Origin: an uncultured Lachnospiraceae bacterium
Lineage (GTDB): Bacteria; Bacillota; Clostridia; Lachnospirales; Lachnospiraceae
Assembly (NCBI GenBank): GCA_949743325.1
Contig: CATJTQ010000097.1
Span: 1-62,641, forward strand
Direction of reading: 5' to 3'
Length of the DNA: 62,641 nucleotides
Below are positions 17,084-26,043 of the stretch, in pieces. Each line of letters starts with the position of its first letter. Position 1 is the first letter of the stretch. A program made the translations under genes and the position numbers. A model generated the notes under the pieces. That model searched no databases and was not told the origin of the DNA. It worked only from the letters and a program-made list of their open reading frames with translations.

Positions 17084-20000
17084 TTGGATAAGTATGAATA
17101 TCGGTTGAGAGCAGAACAGATTGTAAAACTTGTTGGAAGAAAAAAATATACTAATGCTATGCAGATAGCAGATGAAATCGATTGGAATCGTGTAAAAAAT
17201 GTACAAATGTTGTGTACAGTAAGTGATGTATATGAGAAGAACAATAAATATGAGGAGGCCAGAGAGATATTGTTTCTGGCTTATGACCGTTCACCTGCAG
17301 ACAGATTAATTGTATATAAAATTGTTGAATTATCACTTGAATTGGGAGATTTAAAGGGTGCAGTTAATTATTTTCGTGAGTATTGTCAATTAGCACCAAA
17401 TGATACAAATATATATATTTTAAAATATAAGCTGTATGTTGCCAATAATGCTAACTTAGAGACGTTAATCTCTGTACTTGAAGAGTTTAAAGAAGAGGAT
17501 TTTCATGAGGAATGGGGTTATGAGCTGGCACGTCTTTATGCAAGAGGGGGATATATAGAACAATGTATTGCGTTGTGTGACGAGTTAGATTTGTGGTTCA
17601 ATGATGGCCCTTATGTATTGCAGGCTTTAGAGTTAAAGCAGAAATTTTCTGAATTGACAGATGTACAAAAAGAAAAATTAGCTCAGAATAATATAACAAT
17701 AAATGAAATTGATAATGAAGACAACATATCATCAGAGTTGGAAGATGAAGAAGATTTAGAAGAGATGAGTGAAAGCTCGGATGAAGAAGATATATTTTTT
17801 GCTGGAAATCAAACTGCCTATGAGAAAGACGAATTAGATTTATACAATGAGGATTCTATAAAAGAAAATGATGAACAAGTAGAATACGGAGAAGAACTAG
17901 AACAGTCTGAAACTGATTCTGATAATGAGGATAATGAGGAGCAGGATTCTAATGAAGTGGATGAATTCCCAAAAACGAAAAATCATTCGGACGGCGTACT
18001 TAAAAAGCTTGGAAGATTTGGAAAAATGCTTGTTGAGCCAGCATTAGATTATGATATGGATGATGAGGAAACTGAGGAAGATATAGAAGATGAAAGAGAG
18101 GAAGATCTTAATAATGAAGAAACGATAACAGAACATAAAGATAAGCGCAAATTATTAAAGAAAGTTAAAAATGAAAAGCAGGATAAGCCAGATTATTCAA
18201 AATTACTTGATGCAGGTAACTTCGATTTAAGTCATCTGGGCGTCAAGCAAGATATAACTGGAAAGAAACGTGAAAATGAGGATAATGATATTTCTCAGAT
18301 AGATAATATGCAGTCAGAACCTTTATTTGAAGATAATCATAATGAAGAAGATATTGACGATGCAGACAAATACAATGACAGTTTAGAGTATGAACGATCA
18401 GATTATGGCGAGTATGAAAATATTAGTGAAGAGAATGTTTCATTAATTACTGAAGATGTTGAGGAACAGGAGATTGTTTCAGGAAACACAAAACCTTTTG
18501 ATAAGTTATCTTTTAAAGGTGTTGTAGATAAACAGCAGTATGAGAAAAATATGGAGAGTGCTCTTCGAAATCTTGATAAAGTTGTAAATACCAATAATAT
18601 GAAAGAGGAAGAAGATGAGATCTTAAAGGGCGTTAAGGAACATTTGACGGCTGAAAATAATGAGCGTGTTACTCCTGTATGGAATGGGGTAAGCAGATAT
18701 GATACAATGAATCTTCAAAAAGAGCTTGCCAAAAGTATTCAAAAACTGCTTGAAGCAACTGAAATGGATGATGTTGATTCTACTCTTGAGGATGTAAAGA
18801 AGCTTGTTGAGGACAGTAATATACCAGAACTTACAGAGACAATGAGGTTTCGTACAATGAAGGGAATAATGCTTAACAATTGGGCGAAAAACCAGGCAGA
18901 AAGATTAGGTGATATTCCAGAAATAGAGAATATAATAGAGTGTAATTTCAAGGAAGGTAAATCTGAAAGCGTAGGAGAGACAAAGAGAAAATTTCCACCC
19001 AAAAAGGCTGTTGTTAAAGGTATACCATCTATTAAGCTAAAACCTACTAAAGAGGATCGTAAAAGAGAAATGGAGAAGATTCTTGTTCAGGAAAATGATG
19101 GTCAGATAGGTCTTATTATGCCTGAAAAGGAAGTTATAGAAAAGCAGATAACAGGTCAGTTGAATATTCAGGATATATTGCGTGAATGGGAAAGACAGAA
19201 AAGTAATGAAGAGAATGAGAGGGAGAAAAAAGCCTTAGAGGAAGCAAGGACTAAGGCATTAAATGAGACGCAGGAGTTTATGTCTCAAGTTATGGATTTG
19301 CTTAATCAGTGTATACCTAAATATGGAGGAGAAGATGACAGACTTTGGTCCTTAACTACTCATTTAAGAAAGGTACAACAGGCATTAAATTCAACAAATA
19401 ACTTGTCCGAAATTTCTAAATTAAATAGTGAACTTTCAGAAACTCTTGATAAAATATGCCCTATAGCGGAAGTAGGAGTTGTACAAGAGAGTATTGGTGG
19501 AAACGAAAGTATAGACGTTGATATTCCAAAAGGTGTTTCGCAGAATGCTGATATGAAAGAATTAACAGAAGAGAACAAAACTAATGAAAATGATTCAACA
19601 AAAACTTCTGTGAATTCAACAGTTGAAAACGAAAAAAATGAAATTAGTCAAGTAATGAATGATAATATTCAAGGTGATAATGAAGAAGAGCCGGTTATTG
19701 ATGCTGCACAATTAGAGGCAGCTGCATCATCAGAGGAAGAAGAAAAACGTGAAAAACCGCGTCGTCGCAGACGGAGAAGAGTTGTAAAAGATGATGATGT
19801 AAATAATATGCTTGAAGAAGCTCTTTATAGGATTGCTATGGAAGTTCAAGATTCGGCTTCAGAAGATGAAGAAGTTCTTTCAGCTCAAATACAAAAGCAA
19901 CATTTATTAGAGGATGATGATGCAGCGGATGATATAGAAGATGCTATTGAGGATGGACTTCCTGTAAGTGCTAAGGCAATTACAGAGAGTGAGGACAAAA

Positions 20001-21028
20001 TTGACTTATTCGAGCCAGAAAATAATTTAATTCAAGATTCATTATCTGGTGATACGAACAGTGAAGATAATACTGACGATCAGGCTGAAGATAAAGAGTT
20101 AATAAATAAGAATTTGGGTGCAGTAGAAACATCAGAGGATATAGAATTTGAAGATAATACATTAAATGACGAAGAAACACTTGATAATAAAATTGATATA
20201 TCCGAAGAAGACCAGAGTGAATTTTTATCGAATAGTGATATATTACCAAAAAAAGATGTATCTGCATTGATATCCAATAATTATAGTGATGAAAATGGAT
20301 TGACACAGAAACAAAAGGAAGCATTTTCTTATTTTGCAACCTTTGATGAAATTGCTGTTCAGATGAATCAGCTTCTTAATGTTGATAAAAAGGGAAATCA
20401 AAATTTAATTATTACTGGAAATGACGGCTGCGGAAAGACTTCTCTTGCAATAAGAATTATTAAAGCTCAGGAGTTAGCAGGGGAATCAGGCAAAGAACGA
20501 AAAGTGGCTAAAATAAAAGGGACTTCTCTTAACAGTTACGATTTGGATGAGGTATTTACAACAGTAGAGGGTGGCGTACTTATTATTGAGAAAGCAGTTG
20601 CTTTATCAGATAATACGATGACGAAAATAAATAATAAAATTAATAATGGTTCTAATGTACAGATAATTTTGACAACAAAGAAAAAGTCTGTTGAGAGGCT
20701 TAGTGCAAGAAATCCTGAGTTTATGGATAGATTTAAGGTATTTATAGATGTGCCTCCGTTTAATAACAATGAACTTGTTGAATATGGCAGAGTTTATGCT
20801 AAGTCAAAGGGATACTTAATTGAAGATATGGCAGTTTTGGCTTTATTTAGCCGTTTAGGAAATTTACAGAGTGGAAAGACAGTATCTTTTAATGAAGTAA
20901 AGGATGTAATTGATGAAGCAGTTTCAAGAGCTGACAGAAGAAATAATAAGTTTATAAAGCGGTTATTCGGCAAAAAACATGATGAAGCCTCATTATATTT
21001 GATGGAGGAAGACTTCGGTCATCTATGA
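17084..21028 (+). CDS. TPR-like / acidic linker / AAA-type ATPase protein linked to the SMC-like operon
   Basis: A protein of about 1314 residues read from TTG at 17084, which has a strong AGGAGAGGG site 4-5 bases upstream; an ATG 18 bases earlier lacks one. Residues 1-205 form helical repeats of TPR type (for example KYEEAREILFLAYDRSPAD). From about 215 to 1050 the chain is low-complexity, very acidic (Glu/Asp/Asn-rich), with a few ordered islands and one basic patch (RRRRRRRVVK). The C-terminus (about 1075-1314) is an AAA-type ATPase with Walker A GNDGCGKTS, a Walker B position reading GGVLIIEKA where the usual Asp-Glu is Glu-Lys, and NPEFMDRF in the arginine-finger region, similar to CbbX/SpoVK proteins. 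It follows the SMC-like gene by 101 bases in the slot where Wadjet loci carry the JetD nuclease; no Toprim nuclease motif is visible. Function unknown. Confidence 0.8.
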   Translation: MDKYEYRLRAEQIVKLVGRKKYTNAMQIADEIDWNRVKNVQMLCTVSDVYEKNNKYEEAREILFLAYDRSPADRLIVYKIVELSLELGDLKGAVNYFREYCQLAPNDTNIYILKYKLYVANNANLETLISVLEEFKEEDFHEEWGYELARLYARGGYIEQCIALCDELDLWFNDGPYVLQALELKQKFSELTDVQKEKLAQNNITINEIDNEDNISSELEDEEDLEEMSESSDEEDIFFAGNQTAYEKDELDLYNEDSIKENDEQVEYGEELEQSETDSDNEDNEEQDSNEVDEFPKTKNHSDGVLKKLGRFGKMLVEPALDYDMDDEETEEDIEDEREEDLNNEETITEHKDKRKLLKKVKNEKQDKPDYSKLLDAGNFDLSHLGVKQDITGKKRENEDNDISQIDNMQSEPLFEDNHNEEDIDDADKYNDSLEYERSDYGEYENISEENVSLITEDVEEQEIVSGNTKPFDKLSFKGVVDKQQYEKNMESALRNLDKVVNTNNMKEEEDEILKGVKEHLTAENNERVTPVWNGVSRYDTMNLQKELAKSIQKLLEATEMDDVDSTLEDVKKLVEDSNIPELTETMRFRTMKGIMLNNWAKNQAERLGDIPEIENIIECNFKEGKSESVGETKRKFPPKKAVVKGIPSIKLKPTKEDRKREMEKILVQENDGQIGLIMPEKEVIEKQITGQLNIQDILREWERQKSNEENEREKKALEEARTKALNETQEFMSQVMDLLNQCIPKYGGEDDRLWSLTTHLRKVQQALNSTNNLSEISKLNSELSETLDKICPIAEVGVVQESIGGNESIDVDIPKGVSQNADMKELTEENKTNENDSTKTSVNSTVENEKNEISQVMNDNIQGDNEEEPVIDAAQLEAAASSEEEEKREKPRRRRRRRVVKDDDVNNMLEEALYRIAMEVQDSASEDEEVLSAQIQKQHLLEDDDAADDIEDAIEDGLPVSAKAITESEDKIDLFEPENNLIQDSLSGDTNSEDNTDDQAEDKELINKNLGAVETSEDIEFEDNTLNDEETLDNKIDISEEDQSEFLSNSDILPKKDVSALISNNYSDENGLTQKQKEAFSYFATFDEIAVQMNQLLNVDKKGNQNLIITGNDGCGKTSLAIRIIKAQELAGESGKERKVAKIKGTSLNSYDLDEVFTTVEGGVLIIEKAVALSDNTMTKINNKINNGSNVQIILTTKKKSVERLSARNPEFMDRFKVFIDVPPFNNNELVEYGRVYAKSKGYLIEDMAVLALFSRLGNLQSGKTVSFNEVKDVIDEAVSRADRRNNKFIKRLFGKKHDEASLYLMEEDFGHL

Positions 21029-21158
21029 TAATTATTTTTGATTACTTGATTGATAAATTAAGTGCATAATAAATTGTAGAAGATTAAATTATATATGCTT
21101 TTATGCTATGGCTGATAATGTATTATAGGTATTAGACAATTCTCTAGTGCTATATTAA

Positions 21159-21193
21159 AATGTAGGTGTTCAAATAGAGCGCCTGCATTTTTT
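21159..21193 (+). terminator. Hairpin terminator at the end of the SMC-like operon
   Basis: A 10-bp stem with two G-T pairs (AATGTAGGTG / CGCCTGCATT), an 11-base loop and a T6 tail, 130 bases after the AAA-type gene and just before the ribosome site of the next gene. Confidence 0.8.
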
Positions 21194-21212
21194 ATTAAGG
21201 AGGATTGTTAAA

Positions 21213-22577
21213 ATGAAGGATTTAAAAAAAATAACAGGTATTTTAATAGCAGTTTTGTTTTGTCTTATAGTTCACAATGGAGTATTTAATATCTTTTCAG
21301 TTGCTGATGAAAGAATTGTTTATGGTGATATAGATGGTGATAATAAAGTAGATATACAAGACGCCACATTAGTTTTACGTGCGGCACTTTTAATGGATGA
21401 TTTGAATGAAGCTTCTATTGTTGCAGCAGATGTAGATGGAGATTTAGAAATAAGTTTAAATGATGCACAGCTTGTATTAAAATATGCTTTAAATATTATT
21501 AATGTATTTCCTGTTAATGAAACAGACAAGCTAACTAATCAGCCTAATCATACGGATAAATTACAATCGACAGATATACCCATTATAACGGAATCATCAG
21601 AACAGACAAGTTCTCCATTTATTACATATCCCTCAGAGAGAACAGATTTACCAAATGTAACAAATTCACCCAATGAACAATCAAATATATTGATAGCATA
21701 CTTTTCTAAAACTGGAACAACACAATCAATGGCAGAGTTTATACAACAGGATACAGGAGGAACATTGTATAAGATACAGCCAGTTGAAGATTATCCTCAA
21801 AGTTATCAGGAGACAGTAGATATAGTTCGTGTAGAAAGAGAGACTGATTCAAGACCGAAAATTTTAAATAAATTAGAAAATATTGAGGATTATGATGTTG
21901 TATTTGTTGGATTTCCAATTTGGTTTGGCGATGAGCCGAGGATCATCCGTACATTTTTAGAAAGTTATGATTTTAATGGTAAGATTGTTATTCCTTTTTG
22001 TACAAGTGGAGGAAGTGGTATAGGTTCAGCACAAGTAAATATTGAGAACTTACTGAAGGGAATAGATGTACTTGAGGGAATAAGGATATCAAATATGTCA
22101 CAGAGCAGTATTGAGAGTATTAATAAATGGTTGTCTGAATGTAAGGATGAAATTAGCAATATGAGTGGTTTAGATATTCCAAGTTATAATAAGGAAGAGG
22201 ACGAGAATAAGGTTCAGGACGGGAAAACAATGAAGATTAAGGTTGGAGAAAAGGAATTTACTGCAGTTCTTGCAGAAAATTCTTCAGTGGAAGCATTAAA
22301 GAAACTCCTTGCAGAAGGGGAACTTACAATTAACATGAAAGATTATGGTAATTTTGAGAAAGTGGGTTCAATAGGAACAAGTTTACCTACAAATGATGAA
22401 CATATTGTGACAGAACCGGGGGATATTATACTATATCAAGGAAAGTCATTAGTAATCTATTATGATATAAATACATGGAATTTTACAAGAATTGGAAAGA
22501 TTGAAGATGTTACCCGTGAAGAGCTTTTATCTGTTTTGGGACAATCGAATGTAAATGTTACATTCTCATTGCAATAA
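21213..22577 (+). CDS. Secreted dockerin - flavodoxin - cyclophilin-like fusion protein
   Basis: A 454-residue exported protein with four parts. Residues 1-30 are a signal peptide. Residues 35-95 are a type I dockerin with two calcium-loop repeats, DIDGDNKVDIQDATLVL and DVDGDLEISLNDAQLVL. A Thr/Ser/Pro linker runs to about 160. Residues 162-315 are a flavodoxin (FMN phosphate loop SKTGTTQSMAE, then GFPIWFGDEPRIIRTFL and CTSGGSGIG). Residues 335-454 are a cyclophilin-like barrel (KIKVGEKEFTAVLAEN to GDIILYQGKSLVIYYD). Flavodoxin plus cyclophilin-like pairs are known from anaerobes, but I do not know of a dockerin on one. AAGGAGG precedes the ATG. It may be a surface-tethered FMN redox enzyme; how it would obtain its cofactor outside the cell is unclear. 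Confidence 0.85.
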   Translation: MKDLKKITGILIAVLFCLIVHNGVFNIFSVADERIVYGDIDGDNKVDIQDATLVLRAALLMDDLNEASIVAADVDGDLEISLNDAQLVLKYALNIINVFPVNETDKLTNQPNHTDKLQSTDIPIITESSEQTSSPFITYPSERTDLPNVTNSPNEQSNILIAYFSKTGTTQSMAEFIQQDTGGTLYKIQPVEDYPQSYQETVDIVRVERETDSRPKILNKLENIEDYDVVFVGFPIWFGDEPRIIRTFLESYDFNGKIVIPFCTSGGSGIGSAQVNIENLLKGIDVLEGIRISNMSQSSIESINKWLSECKDEISNMSGLDIPSYNKEEDENKVQDGKTMKIKVGEKEFTAVLAENSSVEALKKLLAEGELTINMKDYGNFEKVGSIGTSLPTNDEHIVTEPGDIILYQGKSLVIYYDINTWNFTRIGKIEDVTREELLSVLGQSNVNVTFSLQ

Positions 22578-22587
22578 TTTTTTGTTT

Positions 22588-22692
22588 AAAGGACTGTTGG
22601 ATAATACAGTTTGCCAATAATAATTTGTTAAGATATTAAGTGTGTGAGACAATGTATTGAGCAAATAGTATAATTTTCGACAGTCCTTTTTT
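22588..22692 (+). terminator. Long-loop structured terminator with a motif shared with the one at 5 kb
   Basis: Outer stem AAAGGACTGTTG (22588-22599) pairs with CGACAGTCCTTT (22678-22689) and is followed by T-rich sequence. The 78-base loop contains TTTGC/GCAAA (22610-22614, 22661-22665) and the bases TGAGACAATG and TGAGCAAAT, which also occur in the apical loop of the terminator at 5042-5156. The outer stems are unrelated in sequence, so the shared part is the loop. Confidence 0.75.
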
Positions 22693-22831
22693 ATGTTTTA
22701 TATGTAGTGTTAAAATATTATAATTTGCGGTGGAAAATTTTATAAAAATATGATAAAATTATTATAATTTGATTGTAAAAATTAATAATTTGCTGAATGT
22801 ATGGGAATTGCAGAACTCATCAATTATGTAT

Positions 22832-22867
22832 ATTTTACATACAAAATTGTCTAATTATATGTAAAAT
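22832..22867. promoter_or_regulatory. 10-bp inverted repeat before the FIST-GGDEF gene
   Basis: ATTTTACATA (22832-22841) and its exact complement TATGTAAAAT (22858-22867) are separated by 16 bases and end just before the ribosome site of the gene at 22886. It is either an operator for a dimeric regulator or an mRNA hairpin placed to mask translation. The rest of the 308-base gap 22578-22885 holds the terminator and AT-rich DNA with a possible promoter around 22728-22757 (TTGCGG, 18 bases, TATGAT). Confidence 0.5.
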
Positions 22868-22885
22868 GAAGGGAGTCGTACGGGT

Positions 22886-24655
22886 ATGAAACAAATTCAA
22901 ATTGAATATACTGATCCGGATTCGTTTCGAACAGAACTTATTATATTACATAATCGTTGTGTGGAAAAAAATAATATGAATTTGCTGTTTCAGGTTTATT
23001 CTACAATTTTAGAGCAAGAACCAATTAATAATATATGTGATATTATAGATAAGGTGTTTCCTGATATTCCATATATGGGCTGTTCTACAAGTGGGAATAT
23101 TATAAATTGCCAAGTTTCTGCAGCAATCACTGTTGTATGTACGTTATTTGAAGAGAATGATACTCAAGTAAAGGTTTTACAATATGATATGAAGTTACTC
23201 TCTATGACAGAAATTGCACATAAAATAATAACTGAAGCTGATAATAATAAATGGGTTAAAGCGATTGAGTTATATTGTACAGTGCCAGAGAACTCTACTA
23301 CACAGTTTTGTTTTGAAATGAAAGATATTAGACCAGATATACAAATATTTGGAGGAATATCGTGCAGCGAGGATATTACAAGTTCAGCTTCTTTAGTATT
23401 TTCTAATAAGATGGGATATTCTGAAAATTCTGTAGTGGCAGTGTTTTATGGTGGAGAAAGTTTTTATGTTGAATCTATTAAAGTCACAGGTTGGAAGCCT
23501 CTTGGCAGAAAATTTCATGTTACCAAATCTGATGGGAGTGTTATACAAGAGTTAGATGGTATTCCAGCATATGAGGTATACCAAAAATATTTAAAAATTC
23601 AAAATGACGAAAATTTCTTCTATAATACATTGGAGTTCCCTATGTTTTATGAGCATAACGGAACAACTATTCTTAGAGTGCCAGTAGCAAGCAATCCAGA
23701 TAATTCAATTACTATGTCATCTGATATTGAGACAGATTCTATTGTTAGAATTTCATATGGAGATCCAGCAACAATTATTGAAAGTATAAAAACTGCAGGT
23801 ATAGAAATACAAAAATTTCAGCCTGATTTGCTGCATTTATTCTCTTGTGCGGCTAGAAGGACATTTTGGTCAACAGAGGAACCTGTATATGAAATATATC
23901 CATTAAGGGATATTGCGCCTTCATCCGGTTTCTTTTCTCATGGCGAGTTTTTAAGGACAGATAAAAATTTAAATCAGCATAATGTTACACTTGTAATTGC
24001 TGGTATGCGCGAAGGAGAGAAGAGTAAAAAATATATAATGAATTCAGTGCAGGAAAAAAATCTTACAAAGATTCCTCTTGCATCAAGGTTAGCAAATTTT
24101 ATCAGTGCAACATCATTGGAGCTTGAAGAGAGAAATCAACAGCTTAAGAACATTAATGTAAAATTAAAGAAGACTTCTGTAACAGATGGATTGACAGGAT
24201 TATATAATCGTAAAGAAATACAGTCGAGAATTGGAGAAGGGCTGCATTGTGTTAGAGAAGGAATATTTTCAGTAATAATGTTGGATATAGATAATTTTAA
24301 GCATGTTAACGATACATATGGGCATCAGGAAGGGGATAACGTCATTATAGCACTGGCAAAAATATTGCAGGATAGTAATGTGTTGGATGCTAAATCATTC
24401 TCGGCCGGAAGATGGGGTGGGGAAGAATTTATGTTGCTTTTACCAAACTGTGATATACAAGATGCAAACAAAATAGCTGAGCGCATACGAAAATGTTTTG
24501 AAGGAATAGTTTTTCAGCGAGCGAAAGGAATAACTGTAAGTATTGGAGTTTCTCAGGTTAGGGAGGATGATACATTGGACACTCTTTGCGTAAGAGTAGA
24601 TGAAGCATTGTATAATGCCAAACAAACAGGAAAGAACAGAGTAGTAGTTTGTTAG
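22886..24655 (+). CDS. FIST-domain diguanylate cyclase (GGDEF)
   Basis: A 589-residue cytoplasmic signalling enzyme that should make cyclic di-GMP from GTP. The first 230 residues look like a FIST N domain (GCSTSGNIINC) and 235-390 like FIST C (SCAARRTFW, GFFSHGEF), a sensory pair thought to bind small ligands such as amino acids. A short coiled coil (LEERNQQLKNINVKLKK) leads to the GGDEF domain, with DGLTGLYNRKE, MLDIDNFKHVND and the intact active-site loop GRWGGEEF. No RxxD inhibitory site lies five residues before GGEEF. No EAL or receiver domain and no transmembrane segment are seen. The start is set by GAAGGGAG upstream. It stands alone between terminators, with an inverted repeat in the leader. 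Confidence 0.9.
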   Translation: MKQIQIEYTDPDSFRTELIILHNRCVEKNNMNLLFQVYSTILEQEPINNICDIIDKVFPDIPYMGCSTSGNIINCQVSAAITVVCTLFEENDTQVKVLQYDMKLLSMTEIAHKIITEADNNKWVKAIELYCTVPENSTTQFCFEMKDIRPDIQIFGGISCSEDITSSASLVFSNKMGYSENSVVAVFYGGESFYVESIKVTGWKPLGRKFHVTKSDGSVIQELDGIPAYEVYQKYLKIQNDENFFYNTLEFPMFYEHNGTTILRVPVASNPDNSITMSSDIETDSIVRISYGDPATIIESIKTAGIEIQKFQPDLLHLFSCAARRTFWSTEEPVYEIYPLRDIAPSSGFFSHGEFLRTDKNLNQHNVTLVIAGMREGEKSKKYIMNSVQEKNLTKIPLASRLANFISATSLELEERNQQLKNINVKLKKTSVTDGLTGLYNRKEIQSRIGEGLHCVREGIFSVIMLDIDNFKHVNDTYGHQEGDNVIIALAKILQDSNVLDAKSFSAGRWGGEEFMLLLPNCDIQDANKIAERIRKCFEGIVFQRAKGITVSIGVSQVREDDTLDTLCVRVDEALYNAKQTGKNRVVVC

Positions 24656-24725
24656 ATATATAAGTAATATTGGGACACCGAGCAGAATATAATTAGTCAG
24701 ACTAAATTCAGATGGGGCAGATAAA

Positions 24726-25346
24726 ATGTTGAACTATTTGTGGGGACTAATGTTATTGCTCGGTGTTATTTATGGGGCATTTACAGGCAGAATAGATGCT
24801 GTGACTAATGCAGTATTAGATTCGTCGAAAGAGGCTGTGTCTCTTTGTGTTACTATGCTTGGAGTGATGGGGGTATGGGTTGGAGTAATGGAAATTGCCA
24901 AAACTTCAGGTCTAATTAAAGTGCTTTCAAGAAAGATGCAGCCGCTGATTAAATTTCTCTTTCCTAAAATTCCTCATGGTCATGAGGCAAACGAATTTAT
25001 TTTAGTAAATATAATTTCCAATATATTAGGTCTTGGTTGGGCAGCTACACCAGCAGGGCTTAAAGCGATGGAAGCAATGGAGAAACTTGAAAAGGAGAGA
25101 GGCAATAAAGAGTACTTAGAGACAGCGTCTTCTTCAAAAAGATGTGCAAGTAATGAGATGTGTACATTTCTGGTAATTAATATTTCTTCTCTGCAGCTTA
25201 TTCCGGTTAATATGATAGCTTACAGAAGTCAGTATGGCAGTATTAATCCGGCGCTAATTGTGGGACCTGCAATTATTGCTACATTTGTAAGTACAATTGT
25301 CGCTGTTATTTTATGTAAAGTGGCTGAGGGAGGTAAGCACAAATGA
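24726..25346 (+). CDS. spmA: Spore maturation protein A (nucleoside-recognition membrane protein)
   Basis: A 206-residue integral membrane protein with the gate/nucleoside-recognition fold: hydrophobic segments at about 2-22, 35-55, 88-110, 140-165 and 175-200, and the loop NIISNILGLGWAATPAGLKAMEAM with the family's conserved Asn and Pro. SpmA with SpmB is needed for core dehydration of spores in Bacillus and Clostridium. The next gene overlaps it by 4 bases (ATGA), the standard spmAB arrangement. Many non-sporing Lachnospiraceae keep this pair, so its presence does not prove sporulation. Confidence 0.9.
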   Translation: MLNYLWGLMLLLGVIYGAFTGRIDAVTNAVLDSSKEAVSLCVTMLGVMGVWVGVMEIAKTSGLIKVLSRKMQPLIKFLFPKIPHGHEANEFILVNIISNILGLGWAATPAGLKAMEAMEKLEKERGNKEYLETASSSKRCASNEMCTFLVINISSLQLIPVNMIAYRSQYGSINPALIVGPAIIATFVSTIVAVILCKVAEGGKHK

Positions 25347-25882
25347 GTTTTTCACCGTTAAAAATTGTTCTTTTTGTATCAGAGTTTATGGTACCCTTAG
25401 TAATTTTTTACATTGTCGGGTACGGAATGTTAATGAAAAAAAATGTGTATGAGGATTTTGTAAAAGGTGCAAAAGATGGTATGATGACGGTTGTACAAAT
25501 ATTACCTACTCTTATTGGATTGATGGTTGCTGTGGGAGTACTCAGGGCATCAGGTTTTTTAGATTTGCTGGCAAAACTTTTTACACCTGTTGCGATGCTT
25601 ACAAACTTTCCGTCAGAGCTTGTGCCGCTTACTATTGTTAGATTATTCTCATCTTCTGCTGCTACCGGTCTGGCGTTAGATGTATTTAAAGAGTTTGGAA
25701 CAGATTCATATATTGGTACTTTGGCGTCAATAATGATGAGTTGTACAGAGACTGTGTTTTATACTATGAGTATTTATTTTATGGCTGCTCATGTAAAAAA
25801 GACAAGGTGGACGTTGCCTATAGCTCTTGCTAGTACTTTTGCTGGTATTGTAGCAAGTGTATTTCTTGCTAAAATAATGTAG
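25343..25882 (+). CDS. spmB: Spore maturation protein B
   Basis: A 179-residue membrane protein, partner of SpmA, with the conserved stretch VRLFSSSAATGLALDVF and the family's core FGTDSYIGTLASIMMSC. The ATG overlaps the spmA stop, which couples their translation. Four to five hydrophobic segments span the membrane. No other sporulation gene is in the window. Substrate unknown; the gate domain suggests transport of a small metabolite or ion during spore-core dehydration. Confidence 0.9.
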   Translation: MSFSPLKIVLFVSEFMVPLVIFYIVGYGMLMKKNVYEDFVKGAKDGMMTVVQILPTLIGLMVAVGVLRASGFLDLLAKLFTPVAMLTNFPSELVPLTIVRLFSSSAATGLALDVFKEFGTDSYIGTLASIMMSCTETVFYTMSIYFMAAHVKKTRWTLPIALASTFAGIVASVFLAKIM

Positions 25883-26043
25883 CATATTTTGTTATTTTCA
25901 TAATATATAAAAAATAAATGAATATTAAAAAAATGTCTACGTTTTTCTCTCCAAATTTGTTATACTATAAATAATACTGTAACATACTAATTATACATAG
26001 ATTTTAGATTGGTATGTAATAACGATGATTGGAGAGATACTAT

